DNA of 64,000 bases from Halomonas saccharevitans (GCF_900116405.1 NZ_FPAQ01000010.1:1-64000); one strand, 5' to 3'. Positions 29,794 to 40,890 are shown, numbered from the stretch's first letter. Numbers and translations: made by a program. Notes: generated from the letters alone by a model not told the origin.

Positions 29794-29910
29794 GCAGGGG
29801 CTTCCTGTCGCGGTGCCCCGGCGCGCATCCAGGCGTCGGCGGGGGCGGGGATATTAGCAGTATCATGGCTAGCCGGCGGCCGGATTTCAACGCGCCTCTC
29901 GGCGCGATGA

Positions 29911-31224
29911 TCACTCCACCTCGGGCAGGCGCTGCGCGCTGGCGGCGGCGGCCAGGCCCATCAGGGCCAGCACGGCCAGCAGACCGGCGCTGCCGAGCCA
30001 CTGGGCCAGCAGGCCCACGATGCCACCCACGGCCAGCATCAGCACGCCGGTGAGCGTATTGGAGAGTGCCACATAGAGGGCCCGGTTGTCGGCCCCGGCC
30101 ATGTCGACGACATAGGTCTTGCGCCCCAGCCGCACGCCAGAGTGGACGATCACCAGCAGCGCATAGACCAGCGCATAGGGCCAAACGGCCTCGCTCCAGG
30201 CGCCGGGCAGCCAGGCGAAGGCCGCTCCGAGCAGGCAGCCGACGGCGGTCCCCAGGCCCCCGTCACGCATCACCCGCCGGCTCGAGGCGTCGGCGCGCTT
30301 GCCCCACAGCGGGCTTGCCAGCATGCCGGCCAGCCCCGAGACCACGATCAGGATGCCCAGCCCGCCGAGCTCGGCGCCGCTCTGCTGCTGGCCCAGCAGC
30401 GCCACGTAGGGCAGCGCCAGGGCGCTGGCCAGCAGCAGGGCGCGGGCGATATTGAAGTGCAGGAAGTCATGGTCGTCGCGCAGCAGGTGCAGGCCCGTCT
30501 TGATGCTGTCCCAGGCGTTCTCGCCGCCCTCCACGGCACCCGGAACCTCCTCGATGCGCGACGCGCAGAACGCATTGACGGCCCAGCCCAGCGCCGCGAC
30601 GCCGAGCAGCGCGGCGAGCGTCAGCTCGCCGGGGCGGTCGCCGAGCAGCACCAGCACGCCGCCGGCGGCCAGGGTGACGCCCCCCGCCACGCTGCCGCTC
30701 CAGCCCATCAGGGTGCCGCGGCGCTGCTTGGCGATGGTCTTGCCCAGCACGTCCTTGGTGGCGATCGACGAGATCCCCCGGGCCAGCGAGAGTACCACCA
30801 GCGCCGCCAGCACCAGCGCCCCGCCGACGCCGCCCTGGCCGAACAGGGCCAGCAGGGCGAGCAGCCCGGCGGCGATGGCCTGGAGCACCCCGCCGAGCAC
30901 CCAGGCCCACTTGCGTTCGGGCTTGAGGCGTATGAAGCCGGCGATGAAGACCTGCGGCAGCAACGCCCCGGCCTCGCGGATCGGCACCAGCAGGCCGACC
31001 ATCCACAACGGCGCGCCAATCATTCCCAAGAGCCAGGGCAGCACCAGCCTGGCGCTGGCGAGCTCATCGGCCAGCTTGTTGCCCAGCGAAGCGGCGAGGT
31101 GCAGGAAGAAGTTGCGCGGCTGCTCCTGGCAGGCCTCGTCGGGGATGTCCCGGCACATCCGGCTGTCATCGTCGCCGGTGAGCCACTCATAGAGGCGGGT
31201 CTGGCTGATCTCGGGGCCGGCCAT
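29911..31224 (-). CDS. Major facilitator superfamily transporter
   Basis: This 437-residue protein has about 12 membrane spans after a soluble N-terminal 60 residues (including RMCRDIPDEACQEQPRNFFLH). It is of the MFS type, with spans such as ALVLAALVVLSLARGISSIATKDVLGKTI and a duplicated halves pattern; the loop GKTIAKQRRGTLMGW takes the place of the family A motif. Substrate unknown. I chose the ATG at 31224 (GGGAG upstream); an in-frame start at 31287 would add 21 residues that overlap the divergent gene. It is divergent from the SelW-like gene with 56 bp between starts. Confidence 0.8.
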   Translation of the reverse strand: MAGPEISQTRLYEWLTGDDDSRMCRDIPDEACQEQPRNFFLHLAASLGNKLADELASARLVLPWLLGMIGAPLWMVGLLVPIREAGALLPQVFIAGFIRLKPERKWAWVLGGVLQAIAAGLLALLALFGQGGVGGALVLAALVVLSLARGISSIATKDVLGKTIAKQRRGTLMGWSGSVAGGVTLAAGGVLVLLGDRPGELTLAALLGVAALGWAVNAFCASRIEEVPGAVEGGENAWDSIKTGLHLLRDDHDFLHFNIARALLLASALALPYVALLGQQQSGAELGGLGILIVVSGLAGMLASPLWGKRADASSRRVMRDGGLGTAVGCLLGAAFAWLPGAWSEAVWPYALVYALLVIVHSGVRLGRKTYVVDMAGADNRALYVALSNTLTGVLMLAVGGIVGLLAQWLGSAGLLAVLALMGLAAAASAQRLPEVE

Positions 31225-31280
31225 CACAACTCCCAGGCTGTTATCATCGATGCCACCATTGTCGCGACACACGAGGTCCC

Positions 31281-31550
31281 ATGTCACGCATCAGAATTCA
31301 CTACTGCACTCAGTGCCAGTGGCTGCTGCGCAGCGCCTGGTATGCCCAGGAGCTGCTGTCGACCTTCGGTGAGGAGCTGGCTGGGGTCGAGCTGGTGCCC
31401 GCCCACGGGGGCTATTTCGAGATCTTCCTCGACGAGGCCTCCCTCTGGGAGCGCAAGCGCGACGGGGGCTTCCCCGACGTCAAGGCGCTCAAGCAGGCGG
31501 TCCGCGATCGCCTCGACCCCGAACGTGATCTCGGGCACATCGACCGATGA
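31281..31550 (+). CDS. SelT/SelW/SelH (Rdx) family thioredoxin-fold protein
   Basis: This 89-residue protein begins with IHYCTQCQWLLRSAWYAQELL, the CxxC redox motif of the Rdx family (Cys in place of selenocysteine). It ends with GGFPDVKALKQAVRDRLDP, the family's second signature. Members are small thiol-redox proteins of undefined partner. Its stop overlaps the start of the EamA transporter gene by 4 bp, so the two are coupled. Confidence 0.88.
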   Translation: MSRIRIHYCTQCQWLLRSAWYAQELLSTFGEELAGVELVPAHGGYFEIFLDEASLWERKRDGGFPDVKALKQAVRDRLDPERDLGHIDR

Positions 31551-32452
31551 GTCCGTCGATCATGGCTCAAGACCGTCAGGCGATGCTCTTCGGCCTGGGT
31601 GCGGTGGCGCTCTGGTCCACCGTGGCCACCGCCTTCAAGGTCGCGCTCGCCTACATGTCGCCGCTGGAGCTGATGTGGCTCGCCTCGCTGGTCTCCTGGG
31701 CGCTGATGGGCGTGCTGGTGGCGCGCCAGGGTCTGATGCGCCAGGCACTCAGGCGCGGCTGGCGCACCGCGGCCTGGGCGGGGCTGATGAACCCGGTGGC
31801 CTACTACCTGGTGCTCTTCGCCGCCTACGACCGCCTGCCGGGCCAGGAGGCGATGGCGCTCAACTACACCTGGGCGCTGGCCATGGCCTTTTTGGCCGTG
31901 CCGATTCTCGGTCAGCGGCTGACCCGTATGGACGTGTTCGCCGGGCTGATCGCCTACGCGGGGGTGTGGGTGATCGCTACCCGCGGGGCGGTGCTCGACG
32001 TGGCCTTCGCCGATCCGCTGGGGGTCGGCTTGGCCCTCGCCTCGACGCTGTTCTGGGCGCTCTACTGGCTGCTCAACGCCCGGGATCGTCGCCCGGCGCT
32101 GGTCGGCCAGTGGCAGAACTTCAGCGTCGGGGTGCCGGTGCTGACGCTTCTGCTGGTGCTCGGGCCGGGCTTCGAATGGCACGGCTGGGCGGGGCTCGGC
32201 GCCGGGGTCTACGTGGGGCTGTTCGAGATGGGCATCGCCTTCGTGCTCTGGCAGCTGGCGGTGCACAAGGTGTCGCGGACGGCGAAGGTCTCGAACCTGA
32301 TCTTCCTCTCGCCGCCGGTCTCGCTGCTGCTGCTCTTCCTGGTGGTCGGCGAGCCGATCCTGCCCTCCACCCTGGTGGGCCTGGTGCTGATACTGGGCGG
32401 CCTGGGGCTGCAGCAGTGGCAGAAGAGCCCCGCGCCCGCGGCTCAGTCCTGA
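31547..32452 (+). CDS. EamA/DMT-family permease
   Basis: This 301-residue protein has ten membrane spans in two EamA repeats: the first from LFGLGAVALWSTVATAFKVAL to GLIAYAGVWVIATRG, the second from DPLGVGLALASTLFWALYWLL to LVGLVLILGGLGLQQWQ. It is a drug/metabolite transporter, probably an exporter; substrate unknown. The ATG at 31547 overlaps the upstream gene, with a second in-frame ATG at 31562. The stop overlaps the end of the convergent tesA gene by 10 bp. Confidence 0.85.
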   Translation: MSPSIMAQDRQAMLFGLGAVALWSTVATAFKVALAYMSPLELMWLASLVSWALMGVLVARQGLMRQALRRGWRTAAWAGLMNPVAYYLVLFAAYDRLPGQEAMALNYTWALAMAFLAVPILGQRLTRMDVFAGLIAYAGVWVIATRGAVLDVAFADPLGVGLALASTLFWALYWLLNARDRRPALVGQWQNFSVGVPVLTLLLVLGPGFEWHGWAGLGAGVYVGLFEMGIAFVLWQLAVHKVSRTAKVSNLIFLSPPVSLLLLFLVVGEPILPSTLVGLVLILGGLGLQQWQKSPAPAAQS

Positions 32453-33130
32453 GCGAGCGCGGCCTGCGCCACGCCGCTCTGTTCGAGCAGCGGCGCGAGC
32501 GCGGGCCAGACGTTCTCGAGAATTCGCGGCTGGGCGGCGGCGGTGGGGTGGATGCCGTCGTCCTGCATCAGCTCGTCCTCCAGCGCGATGCCCTCGAGCA
32601 GGAAGGGCACCAGCGGCAGGTCATGTTCGTCGGCGAGCCGCGTGAAGACCCCGGTAAAGGCGTCGCGGTAGGCTCGGCCGTAGTTGGGCGGGATGTCGAT
32701 GCCGAGCAGCAGCACCTCGGCGTTCGCCGCCTGGCTTTGCTCGATCATCTGCGCCAGGTTGGCGCGCATCTGGCCCGGCGGCAGACCGCGTAGGCCGTCG
32801 TTGCCGCCGAGCTCGAGGACAACGATCTCGGGGCGATGCTGTCCGAGAAGGTCGGGAAGCCGGGCGGCGGCGCCGCTTGTGGTCTCGCCGCTGATGCTGG
32901 CGTTGACGACCCGCGCCTTTCCGTCCAGGCGGGTCTGCAGCAGACTGACCCAGCCGGCCCGCTGCTCGATGCCGTAGGCCGCGCTCAGGCTGTCGCCCAT
33001 CACCAGCACCACCGGTTGCGACGCCGCCAGCGCCGACCCGCCGGCCAGCATCAGCGCAAGCGCCAGCCATAGCGCGGAGATCGTCAGTGCCGCCTGCCGG
33101 CCCAACGCATTCACAGGGAAGCCCTTCGCC

Positions 33131-33132
<2 letters not shown>
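32443..33132 (-). CDS. tesA: Acyl-CoA thioesterase I / GDSL lysophospholipase
   Basis: This 229-residue periplasmic SGNH hydrolase has a signal peptide (LWLALALMLAGGSALAAS). Its four SGNH blocks are VLVMGDSLSAAYG (Ser), SGETTSG (Gly), ELGGNDGLRG (Asn) and DDGIHPTAAAQP (Asp/His). It hydrolyses acyl thioesters and lysophospholipids. The ATG at 33132 has AGAGGAG 6 bp upstream on the minus strand; a GTG at 33114 (GAAGGG upstream) is an alternative. It is divergent from the ybbA-like ATPase gene, the conserved tesA/ybbA arrangement, and the two ATG codons physically overlap. Confidence 0.93.
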
Positions 33133-33843
<711 letters not shown>

Positions 33844-33847
<4 letters not shown>

Positions 33848-36450
33848 GTCGCACCGCCTGGCCGACCCTGCTGCGCCTCTCGGCGCGCGGCCTGATCCGC
33901 GACCTGCGCGCCTCCGACGTACGCGCCCTGGCGCTGGCGCTGGCGCTGGCCGTGGCGGCCTCCACCATGATCGGCTTCTTCCTCGATCGCCTCGACCGCG
34001 GCCTGACCCGTCAGGCCGGCCAGCTCTCCGGCGGCGACGTGGTGCTGGAGCAGGGGCGCCCCTTCGGTAGCGAGATCCGCGAGGCCCTCGAGGCGGCGGG
34101 CCTGACGCTCTCCGACCAGGTCGACATGGTCTCCATGGTCAGCCGCGGCGACGCCTTCCAGCCGGCGAGCCTCAAGGTCGTCGATAGCGTCTATCCCCAC
34201 TACGGCACGGCCCGGGTGGATCGCGGCGACGGCATCGAGGCGCTGCCCCGCGGCCCGGCGCCGGGCGAGGCCTGGGTGGCGCCGCGCCTGGCGCTGCTGA
34301 TGGAGCTCGAGGTGGGCGATCGCATCCGCCTGGGCCAGACCGAGCTTGCGGTTGGCGGGATCATCGAACGCGAGCCCGACCAGTCGGCCGGCTTCGGCAG
34401 CTTCAATCCACGGCTGATGATGCACGTCGACGACCTGGACGCTACCGGCCTTGTGCAGGAGGGCTCGCGGGTGGAGTTCGAACTGCTGGCCGCCGGCAGC
34501 GCCGAGGCGGTGGCGCGGGTAGAGCCGCTGCTCGAGCGGCTGCGCCGCGAAGGCGTGGAGGTGCGCGACGTGCGCCGCGACCGTCCCTCGCTGGGCAATG
34601 CCCTGGCGAGGGCCGAGAAGTACCTGGGCCTGGCGGGGCTCGCGGCGGTGCTGCTGGCCGGGGTCGCCGTGGCCATGTCGACCCGCCGCTACGTCGACCG
34701 TCACCTGGATACCGCGGCGCTGCTGCGCTGCTTCGGCGCCACCCAGCGGGAGCTGCTGCGGCTGTTCGTGCTGCAGCTGGCCTGGCTGGCGCTGGCGGCC
34801 TCGGCGCTGGGCGCGCTGCTGGGGCTGGCCGGTCAGGCGCTGCTGGTGCGGCTGCTCGCGGCCTTCCTGCCGTTCAGCCTACCCGCCCCGGGGCTGCTGC
34901 CGCTGTGGCTCGGGGTGTTCACCGCTCTGGCGGTGCTGGTCGGTTTCGCCGGACCCACCCTGCTGCGCCTGAAGCGCGTCAGCGCCCTCAAGGTACTGCG
35001 CCGCGAGCTCGACCCGCTGCCGCCCTCGGCCTGGCTGGTGGTGGGCTTCGCCGCGCTGGTCTTCGGCGGCCTGCTGTGGCTCTACTCCGGCGATCCGGGG
35101 CTCGCGGCCGGCCTGCTGCTGGGCGGCCTGTTGATGCTGGCGGTGCTCTGGGGGCTCGGCGGAATGCTGCTGGCCCTGGTGCTGCGCGCCACCGCGCGCC
35201 TGCCACGGGAGGGTGGCAAGGCGGAGGGGCTGATCACGGCCGTGCGCCTCGGGGGCCAGCAGCTGGCGCGGCGACGCCGGGCGAGCCTCGGCCAGCTGCT
35301 GGCCTTCTCGGTAACCTTCTTCGCCGTGGCGATGATCGCCCTGGTGCGCGGCGACTTGCTCAGCACCTGGCAGGCCCAGCTGCCGGCGGATACGCCCAAC
35401 CACTTCGCCATCAACATCCAGCCCCAGGAGCGGGACGCCTTCGAGACCGCCCTGGCCGGCGCGGCGGACGCGCGCAGCGCCCTCTATCCCATGGTCCGGG
35501 GGCGCATCAGCGCCATCGACGGCGAGATCCCCCAGGAGGTCGTGCCGGCCGAGTCGCGTGGCGACAACGCCCTGCGCCGCGAGCTCAACCTGACCTGGCG
35601 CGAGACCCTGCCCGAGGGCAACCGGGTGGTGGCCGGGCAGTGGTTCGCGGCCGGCGAGCCGGCGGGCTGGCTCGACGAGGTCGCCGCCGAACCGCGGCCG
35701 GCGGTCGACGCCTCGAGTGCAGACGACTCGGCGGTGCCGATCTCCGTGGAAGACGGCCTGGCCGCGCGACTCGGCCTAGATCTCGGCGATCATGTGACCT
35801 TCACCATCGGCAGCAACGAGGTGATTGGCGAGGTGACGAGCCTGCGCAGCCTCGACTGGGAGAGCTTCCGGCCCAACTTCTACGTGATCTTCCCGCCCGG
35901 GGTGCTGGAGCGTTTCGGCCACAGCTTCATCACCGCCTTCCACCTCGGCGACGACGACCGCGACCTGCTGCGTGAGCTGGTGCGCGAGTTCCCCGGGGTC
36001 ACCCTGCTCGACGTGGAGGCGATCCTCGGCCAGGTACGCGAGGTGTTGACCCAGGTCACCCGGGCGGTGGAGCTGGTGCTCGGCTTCGTGCTGCTGGCCG
36101 GCATCAGCGTGCTCTACGCGTCGCTGACGGCGAGCCTGCCGGTGCGGGCCCACGAAAGCGGCCTGCTGCGGGTGTTTGGCGCCGGCAATCGGCTGCTCTC
36201 GCGGATGCAGGCGGCCGAGTTCGCCGTGCTCGGCTTCGCCAGCGGCCTGATGGGCGCCCTGCTGGCGGAGCTCGCCGCCGCCGGCATCTATCTCGCCTGG
36301 TTCGACCTGGCGCCGCGCTTCCACTGGGGGCTGTGGCTGACCCTGCCGCTGGCGGGGGCCGTGCTGATCGGCGTCATCGGCCACCTGCTCTCCCGGGGCC
36401 TGCGTCGCCAGGCCCCGGCGGCGAGCCTCGGCCTGCTCGGCGAGGCCTGA
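33844..36450 (+). CDS. ybbP: ABC transporter permease (YbbP-like, FtsX domains)
   Basis: This 868-residue permease has a first membrane span at about 20-45, a periplasmic MacB-like domain (about 50-240), then membrane blocks around 255-480 carrying the first FtsX domain (AGLAAVLLAGVAVAMSTRRYVDRHL). A second large periplasmic domain (about 500-730) and a final FtsX domain (VLGFVLLAGISVLYASLTASLP) follow. The RCFGATQRELLRLF-type and LRVFGAGNRLLSRM loops are the ATPase-coupling helices. Full length for YbbP. It is translationally coupled to the ATPase gene. Confidence 0.92.
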
Positions 36451-36457
36451 GGTGACG

Positions 36458-37885
36458 ATGACGACCCACACCCTGCGCGCCCGCCTGCTGGAGGCCCAGC
36501 TCGACCTCGTGCGTCGCCGGGAGCGCTCGGTGATCGTGCTGCTGACCGGCCACGCCGTCACCCACAAGGGGCGGCTGGTCAACGAGCTCGATCACTGGCT
36601 GGAGAACCGCCACACCGAGGTGCACGCCCTGGCGCCCAGCAGCGAGGAGCAGGAGCGCCCCTACTGGTGGCGCTTCTGGCGTCGTCTGCCCGACCGCGGG
36701 CGCATCGGCATCTTCATCCACGGCTGGTACGGCGATGCGCTCTTCGCCCGGGCCGAGCGACGCCTCTCGCCGGGCGCCTTTCGGGATCGGCTGACGGAGA
36801 TCCGCGCCTTCGAGGCGGAGCTGGCCGCCGAGGGCGTGGTCCTGCTCAAGCTGTGGATGGACATCGAGCGGCCCGTCCAGCACCGCGAGATGCAGGCGCT
36901 GCAGGCCGACCCGGCGCGCGCCTGGCAGCTCGGTGCCAGCGACTGGCAGCGCCATCAGCAGCATGGTGTCATCGACGCCCTGGGGTGCGAGGTGCGCGAG
37001 GCCACGGCCGCCGAGCACGCGCCCTGGCGCCGGCTCGCCTTCCGTGACCCGGCGGCGCAGCTCGAGCAGCTGGCGGGCCTGCTGCACGAGACCCTGACCG
37101 CGGCTCCGACCCCGCCCCGAGCCTTGGCACAGGCGCCGGTCGACGAGGCCCTTGAGGCCCCCTCGATCCACCATGCCGAGCCGCGGGTGAGTGCGCCGCT
37201 GAAGAAGCCGAGCTACGCCGCGGCGCTTGCCGAGGCGCAGGGCCGGCTGGCCCGCAACGCGCGGGAGCTGGCCCGCCGGCGCATCCCGGTGGTGCTCGCC
37301 TTCGAGGGGCTCGACGCGGCGGGGAAGGGTGGCGGCATTCATCGCCTCACCGCGGCGCTGGACGCCCGCCAGTACCGAGTCCATCGCATCGCCGCCCCCA
37401 GCAATGAGGAACGGGCGCTGCCCTGGGCCTGGCGCTTCTGGCGTCGCCTGCCGGCCGATGGGCGCATCGCCCTGTTCGATCGCAGCTGGTACGGCCGGGT
37501 GCTGGTGGAGCGGGTCGAGGGGCTGGCCCCGGAGACGGCGTGGCGGCGCGCCTATGCGGAGATCCGCGAGTTCGAGCGTCAGCTGCTGGCCCACGGCGCC
37601 GTGCTCGGCAAGCTGTTTCTCTCGATCAGCCAGGAGGAGCAGCTGCGCCGCTTCGAGGCCCGAGCCGCCGCGCCCCACAAGCGCCACAAACTCACCGAGG
37701 AGGACTGGCGTAACCGCGCGCGCTGGGAGGACTACCGGGAGGCCATCGACGAGATGTTCGCCCGCACCCAGGCGCCGGGCGCCGAGTGGGCGCTGATCGC
37801 CTGCGACGACAAGCGTCGGGCGCGGCTCGCCCTGTTCGAGCAGATCAACCGCCGGCTGGAAGCGCGCCTGGCCGCGCCGTGCTGA
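36458..37885 (+). CDS. pap: Tandem PPK2-domain protein, polyphosphate:AMP phosphotransferase type
   Basis: This protein of about 475 residues holds two PPK2 domains. The C-terminal one (about 255-470) keeps the catalytic Walker A GLDAAGKGGG and Walker B-like ALFDRSWYGRVLVE. The N-terminal one (about 1-220) is degenerate (GHAVTHKGR; IFIHGWYGD), as in class II PPK2/PAP enzymes, where only the second half is active. It would use polyphosphate to phosphorylate AMP (or another NMP). A GTG at 36452 and the ATG at 36458 are both possible starts; the ATG has AGG 5 bp upstream. It directly follows the ybbP stop and may be cotranscribed. Confidence 0.87.
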   Translation: MTTHTLRARLLEAQLDLVRRRERSVIVLLTGHAVTHKGRLVNELDHWLENRHTEVHALAPSSEEQERPYWWRFWRRLPDRGRIGIFIHGWYGDALFARAERRLSPGAFRDRLTEIRAFEAELAAEGVVLLKLWMDIERPVQHREMQALQADPARAWQLGASDWQRHQQHGVIDALGCEVREATAAEHAPWRRLAFRDPAAQLEQLAGLLHETLTAAPTPPRALAQAPVDEALEAPSIHHAEPRVSAPLKKPSYAAALAEAQGRLARNARELARRRIPVVLAFEGLDAAGKGGGIHRLTAALDARQYRVHRIAAPSNEERALPWAWRFWRRLPADGRIALFDRSWYGRVLVERVEGLAPETAWRRAYAEIREFERQLLAHGAVLGKLFLSISQEEQLRRFEARAAAPHKRHKLTEEDWRNRARWEDYREAIDEMFARTQAPGAEWALIACDDKRRARLALFEQINRRLEARLAAPC

Positions 37886-38004
37886 GCCTGGCCCGGGCTG
37901 GCGCGAGGCGGCTAGACTGCCGGATTACTGCATTTCCCACCCAGCGTTCCCTACTCCCTGTTTCCCTGTTCCATTCCATTTTCCCCGGTTCGAGAGGTGT
38001 TCCC

Positions 38005-39417
38005 ATGCATTCGATGACCCGTCAGGCCCTGCTGGCCGCGCTGTCGCTGTCTATCTCCCTGCCGGCGCTGGCCGACGAACAGGGCCCGACCGAACGCGGC
38101 CCGACCGAGCGGCTGGAGGCCGATCTTCGGGCCCTGTTCGCCGATGAGGGCACGCTTGCGATCGGCGAGGTCGAGGAGGCGCTGATTCGCGACCGAGTCA
38201 CCGCCCACGACCTGCATTTCGCCGGCCCCGATGGCCAGCAGCTGTGGCTCGATCGCTACGTGGTCAGCGGCGACTACGACCGCCCCGACGAGGTGCGCAT
38301 CGAGGGCATTCGCCTGGAGACACCCGGTCGCGAACAGTCGCGGCTCGCCGCCGAGACGCTGCTGCTCGACGCGCCGTCCCGGGCGGTCCTTCCTCTGCAT
38401 GAGGAGACCTGGCCGGCGGACGTCACGTTCGAGGGGCTCAGCGTCGAGGCGCTCGTCGCCGAGTTCGCCGGGCAGGAGCTGGGCAGTGAGTTCGGCGAGG
38501 GTCGCGGTCAGATCGCCATCGAGCGCCTGCAGGCCGCGGGGGTGAGCCGCGATGCCCTCGACGCCCTGGAGGTCAGCGGGGTGAAGGGCAAGGCCGCGGG
38601 CGACGACGAGTTCGGCAGCGGCACCTTCTCCCTGGCCTTCGCCCGGGTGGAGGGGCTGCGCGGCCTTGCGGGCGCAGAAGAGGATCGTGAACTGGATCGC
38701 CTCGAGGTGCGCGACCTGGCCATCGATTTCGATCGGCTCGTGGCGTCCCTGTCATCCCTCGAGGCCGATGGCGACATGACCGACGGCGAGGGCGGCTTCC
38801 GGCTCGAGGCGCTGGATCTCGACCTGGCACGGATGATCGCCCTGGCCCCGGAGGCGGAGCGCACGCGGCTGCGCATGCTCAGCAACGTGCTGACCGACGG
38901 CAGCGGGCGGCTGCGCATCGATGCCGATTCTTCCGGGCGCTGGGAGTCGGGCGAGGCGGCCAGCCGCCTGCTGGGCGAGCTGACGCTCACCGCCGGCGAG
39001 GCCTTCGGCTGGGCGCTGGACGCCGACCTGCCGGTGCGCCTGCCAGAAGGCGTGACGCCCGCCGACTTCCTGGCCGGCATGGAAAGCCTGGAGGAGCTGA
39101 CCCTGCTCGGCGGTCGGATCGATGCCACGCTCACCGATCTGGGGCTCTTCGAGCGGCTGCCGACGATCATGGCGGCCAGCCAGGGCGTGAGCGAGGCGGA
39201 ATTCCTCGCGCAGGCTCGCACCCAGGCCCAGGGGTTCGGCATGATGCTCGGCCCGGAGATCGAGGCGCTCTTCTCCGGCATGGTGGCGATGATGGCGGGC
39301 GAGGCCAGCGAGCTTGCCATCGCGCTGACCCTGCCCGCCGAGAGCGAGCTCGAGGCGCTCTCCGCCGATCCCCTGGCGCTGCCGGAGCGCCTGGAGATGC
39401 GCGTGGAGAGCCGCTGA
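38005..39417 (+). CDS. Exported protein of unknown function
   Basis: This 470-residue protein has a clean signal peptide (LLAALSLSISLPALADE) at residues 5-22. I do not recognise the family. It is strongly acidic and made of repeated beta-rich segments (for example LEVRDLAIDFDRLVASLSSLEADG, LEALDLDLARMIALAP, and DADLPVRLPEGVTPADFLAG). The pattern is reminiscent of long AsmA/DUF945-like periplasmic proteins, but that is only an impression. A short direct duplication (QGPTERGPTERLEA) lies just after the signal peptide. The ATG has GAGAGG upstream. It stands alone between pap and glyA. Confidence 0.6.
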   Translation: MHSMTRQALLAALSLSISLPALADEQGPTERGPTERLEADLRALFADEGTLAIGEVEEALIRDRVTAHDLHFAGPDGQQLWLDRYVVSGDYDRPDEVRIEGIRLETPGREQSRLAAETLLLDAPSRAVLPLHEETWPADVTFEGLSVEALVAEFAGQELGSEFGEGRGQIAIERLQAAGVSRDALDALEVSGVKGKAAGDDEFGSGTFSLAFARVEGLRGLAGAEEDRELDRLEVRDLAIDFDRLVASLSSLEADGDMTDGEGGFRLEALDLDLARMIALAPEAERTRLRMLSNVLTDGSGRLRIDADSSGRWESGEAASRLLGELTLTAGEAFGWALDADLPVRLPEGVTPADFLAGMESLEELTLLGGRIDATLTDLGLFERLPTIMAASQGVSEAEFLAQARTQAQGFGMMLGPEIEALFSGMVAMMAGEASELAIALTLPAESELEALSADPLALPERLEMRVESR

Positions 39418-39460
39418 GCCGAGGGCCGGGCGCTTGAACGATTCGATGGTGGCCCGTGAT

Positions 39461-39480
39461 CGGCTTTCATGTGAAAGCCG
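39461..39480. promoter_or_regulatory. Perfect 20-bp palindrome upstream of glyA
   Basis: CGGCTTTCAT/GTGAAAGCCG is palindromic except for its central AT/GT pair and lies 60 bp before the glyA start. The core TTTCAnnTGAAA resembles half-sites used by MetR-type regulators. TATCAT at about 39494-39499 may be the -10 element, which would place the palindrome on the -35 region. It is an operator candidate; it could also be a terminator remnant of the upstream gene, but it has no T-run. Confidence 0.5.
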
Positions 39481-39539
39481 CCGAGGCCTGGGGTATCATG
39501 TGGTCCCCAGATTCTCCCGTGATGCGAGGTTTCCCGCCG

Positions 39540-40808
39540 ATGTTCAGCCGTGACATGCAGATTGCCGGTTTCGATGACGCCCTTTTCGATGCGATGCAGA
39601 AGGAAGTCGCTCGTCAGGAGGCCCACATCGAACTGATTGCCTCCGAGAACTACGCGAGCCCGCGGGTCATGGAGGCCCAGGGCAGCCAGCTGACCAACAA
39701 GTACGCGGAAGGCTATCCGGGCAAGCGCTACTACGGCGGCTGCGAGTACGTCGACATCGTCGAGCAGCTGGCCATCGACTACGCCAAGGAGCTGTTCGGG
39801 GCGAGCTACGCCAACGTCCAGCCGCACTCCGGCTCCCAGGCCAACGGCGCCGTCTTCCAGGCGCTGGTCAAGCCGGGCGACACCATCCTCGGCATGAGCC
39901 TCGACGCCGGCGGCCACCTGACCCACGGCGCCCGGCCGAACTTCTCCGGCAAGCACTACGAGGCGATCCAGTACGGCCTTAACGACAGCGGCCTGATCGA
40001 TTACGACGAGGTGGCGCGTCTGGCACGCGAGCACCGGCCGAAGATGATCATCGCCGGCTTCTCCGCCTACTCCCAGATCATCGACTGGGCCAAGTTCCGC
40101 GAGATCGCCGACGAGGTGGGCGCCTACCTGCTGGTCGACATGGCGCACGTCGCCGGCCTGGTGGCCGCCGGGGTCTACCCGACGCCGCTGCCCCACGCCC
40201 ACGTGGTCACCACCACTACCCACAAGACCCTGCGCGGCCCGCGCGGCGGTCTGATCCTCTCTGCCGAGGGTGACGAGGCGATCGAGAAGAAGCTGCAGTC
40301 CGCGGTCTTCCCGGGCGGCCAGGGCGGCCCGCTGGAGCACGTCATCGCCGCCAAGGCGATCTGCTTCAAGGAGGCCATGGCGCCCGAGTTCAAGGCCTAC
40401 CAGCAGCAGGTGGTCAAGAATGCTCAGGTCATGGCCGGGGTGTTCATCGAGCGTGGCTTCGATATCGTCTCCGGCGGCACCGAGGATCACCTCTTCCTGC
40501 TCTCTCTGATCAAGCAGGGCCTGACCGGCAAGGACGCGGACGCCGCCCTGGGCCGCGCCCACATCACCGTCAACAAGAACGCCGTGCCCGGCGATCCGCA
40601 GAGCCCCTTCGTGACCTCCGGCCTGCGCCTCGGCACCCCGGCGGTGACCACCCGTGGCTTCGGTGAGACCGAGTGTCAGGAGCTCGCCGGCTGGATCTGC
40701 GACATCCTCGACGTCATGGCCGAGGGTTCCGACACCGCCGCCATCGAGGCCGAGGTGAAGGGCAAGGTTGAGGCGGTCTGCGCCCGCCTGCCCGTCTATC
40801 GTGGCTGA
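39540..40808 (+). CDS. glyA: Serine hydroxymethyltransferase
   Basis: This 422-residue PLP enzyme makes glycine and methylene-tetrahydrofolate from serine. Conserved blocks are [42 protein letters not shown] and [16 protein letters not shown] with the PLP lysine. The start at 39540 follows GCGAGG; the longer frame begins inside the upstream regulatory region. A strong terminator follows 45 bp after the stop. Confidence 0.97.
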   Translation: MFSRDMQIAGFDDALFDAMQKEVARQEAHIELIASENYASPRVMEAQGSQLTNKYAEGYPGKRYYGGCEYVDIVEQLAIDYAKELFGASYANVQPHSGSQANGAVFQALVKPGDTILGMSLDAGGHLTHGARPNFSGKHYEAIQYGLNDSGLIDYDEVARLAREHRPKMIIAGFSAYSQIIDWAKFREIADEVGAYLLVDMAHVAGLVAAGVYPTPLPHAHVVTTTTHKTLRGPRGGLILSAEGDEAIEKKLQSAVFPGGQGGPLEHVIAAKAICFKEAMAPEFKAYQQQVVKNAQVMAGVFIERGFDIVSGGTEDHLFLLSLIKQGLTGKDADAALGRAHITVNKNAVPGDPQSPFVTSGLRLGTPAVTTRGFGETECQELAGWICDILDVMAEGSDTAAIEAEVKGKVEAVCARLPVYRG

Positions 40809-40853
40809 CACGCGCCGCCACTGAGTCGACGCCGCCTTCCGCGGACGCCTCTA

Positions 40854-40890
40854 CGCCTCGCCAGGATGCACCCTGGCGAGGCGTTTTCGT
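40854..40890 (+). terminator. Terminator after glyA
   Basis: CGCCTCGCCAGG, a short loop and CCTGGCGAGGCG form a 12-bp perfect stem followed by TTTTCGT. Confidence 0.92.

Noticed and set aside
30142-32793. Very long plus-strand open frame (about 880 codons)
   Set aside because: It is antisense to the MFS gene and out of frame with the SelW-like and EamA genes, which carry family motifs and proper ribosome sites.
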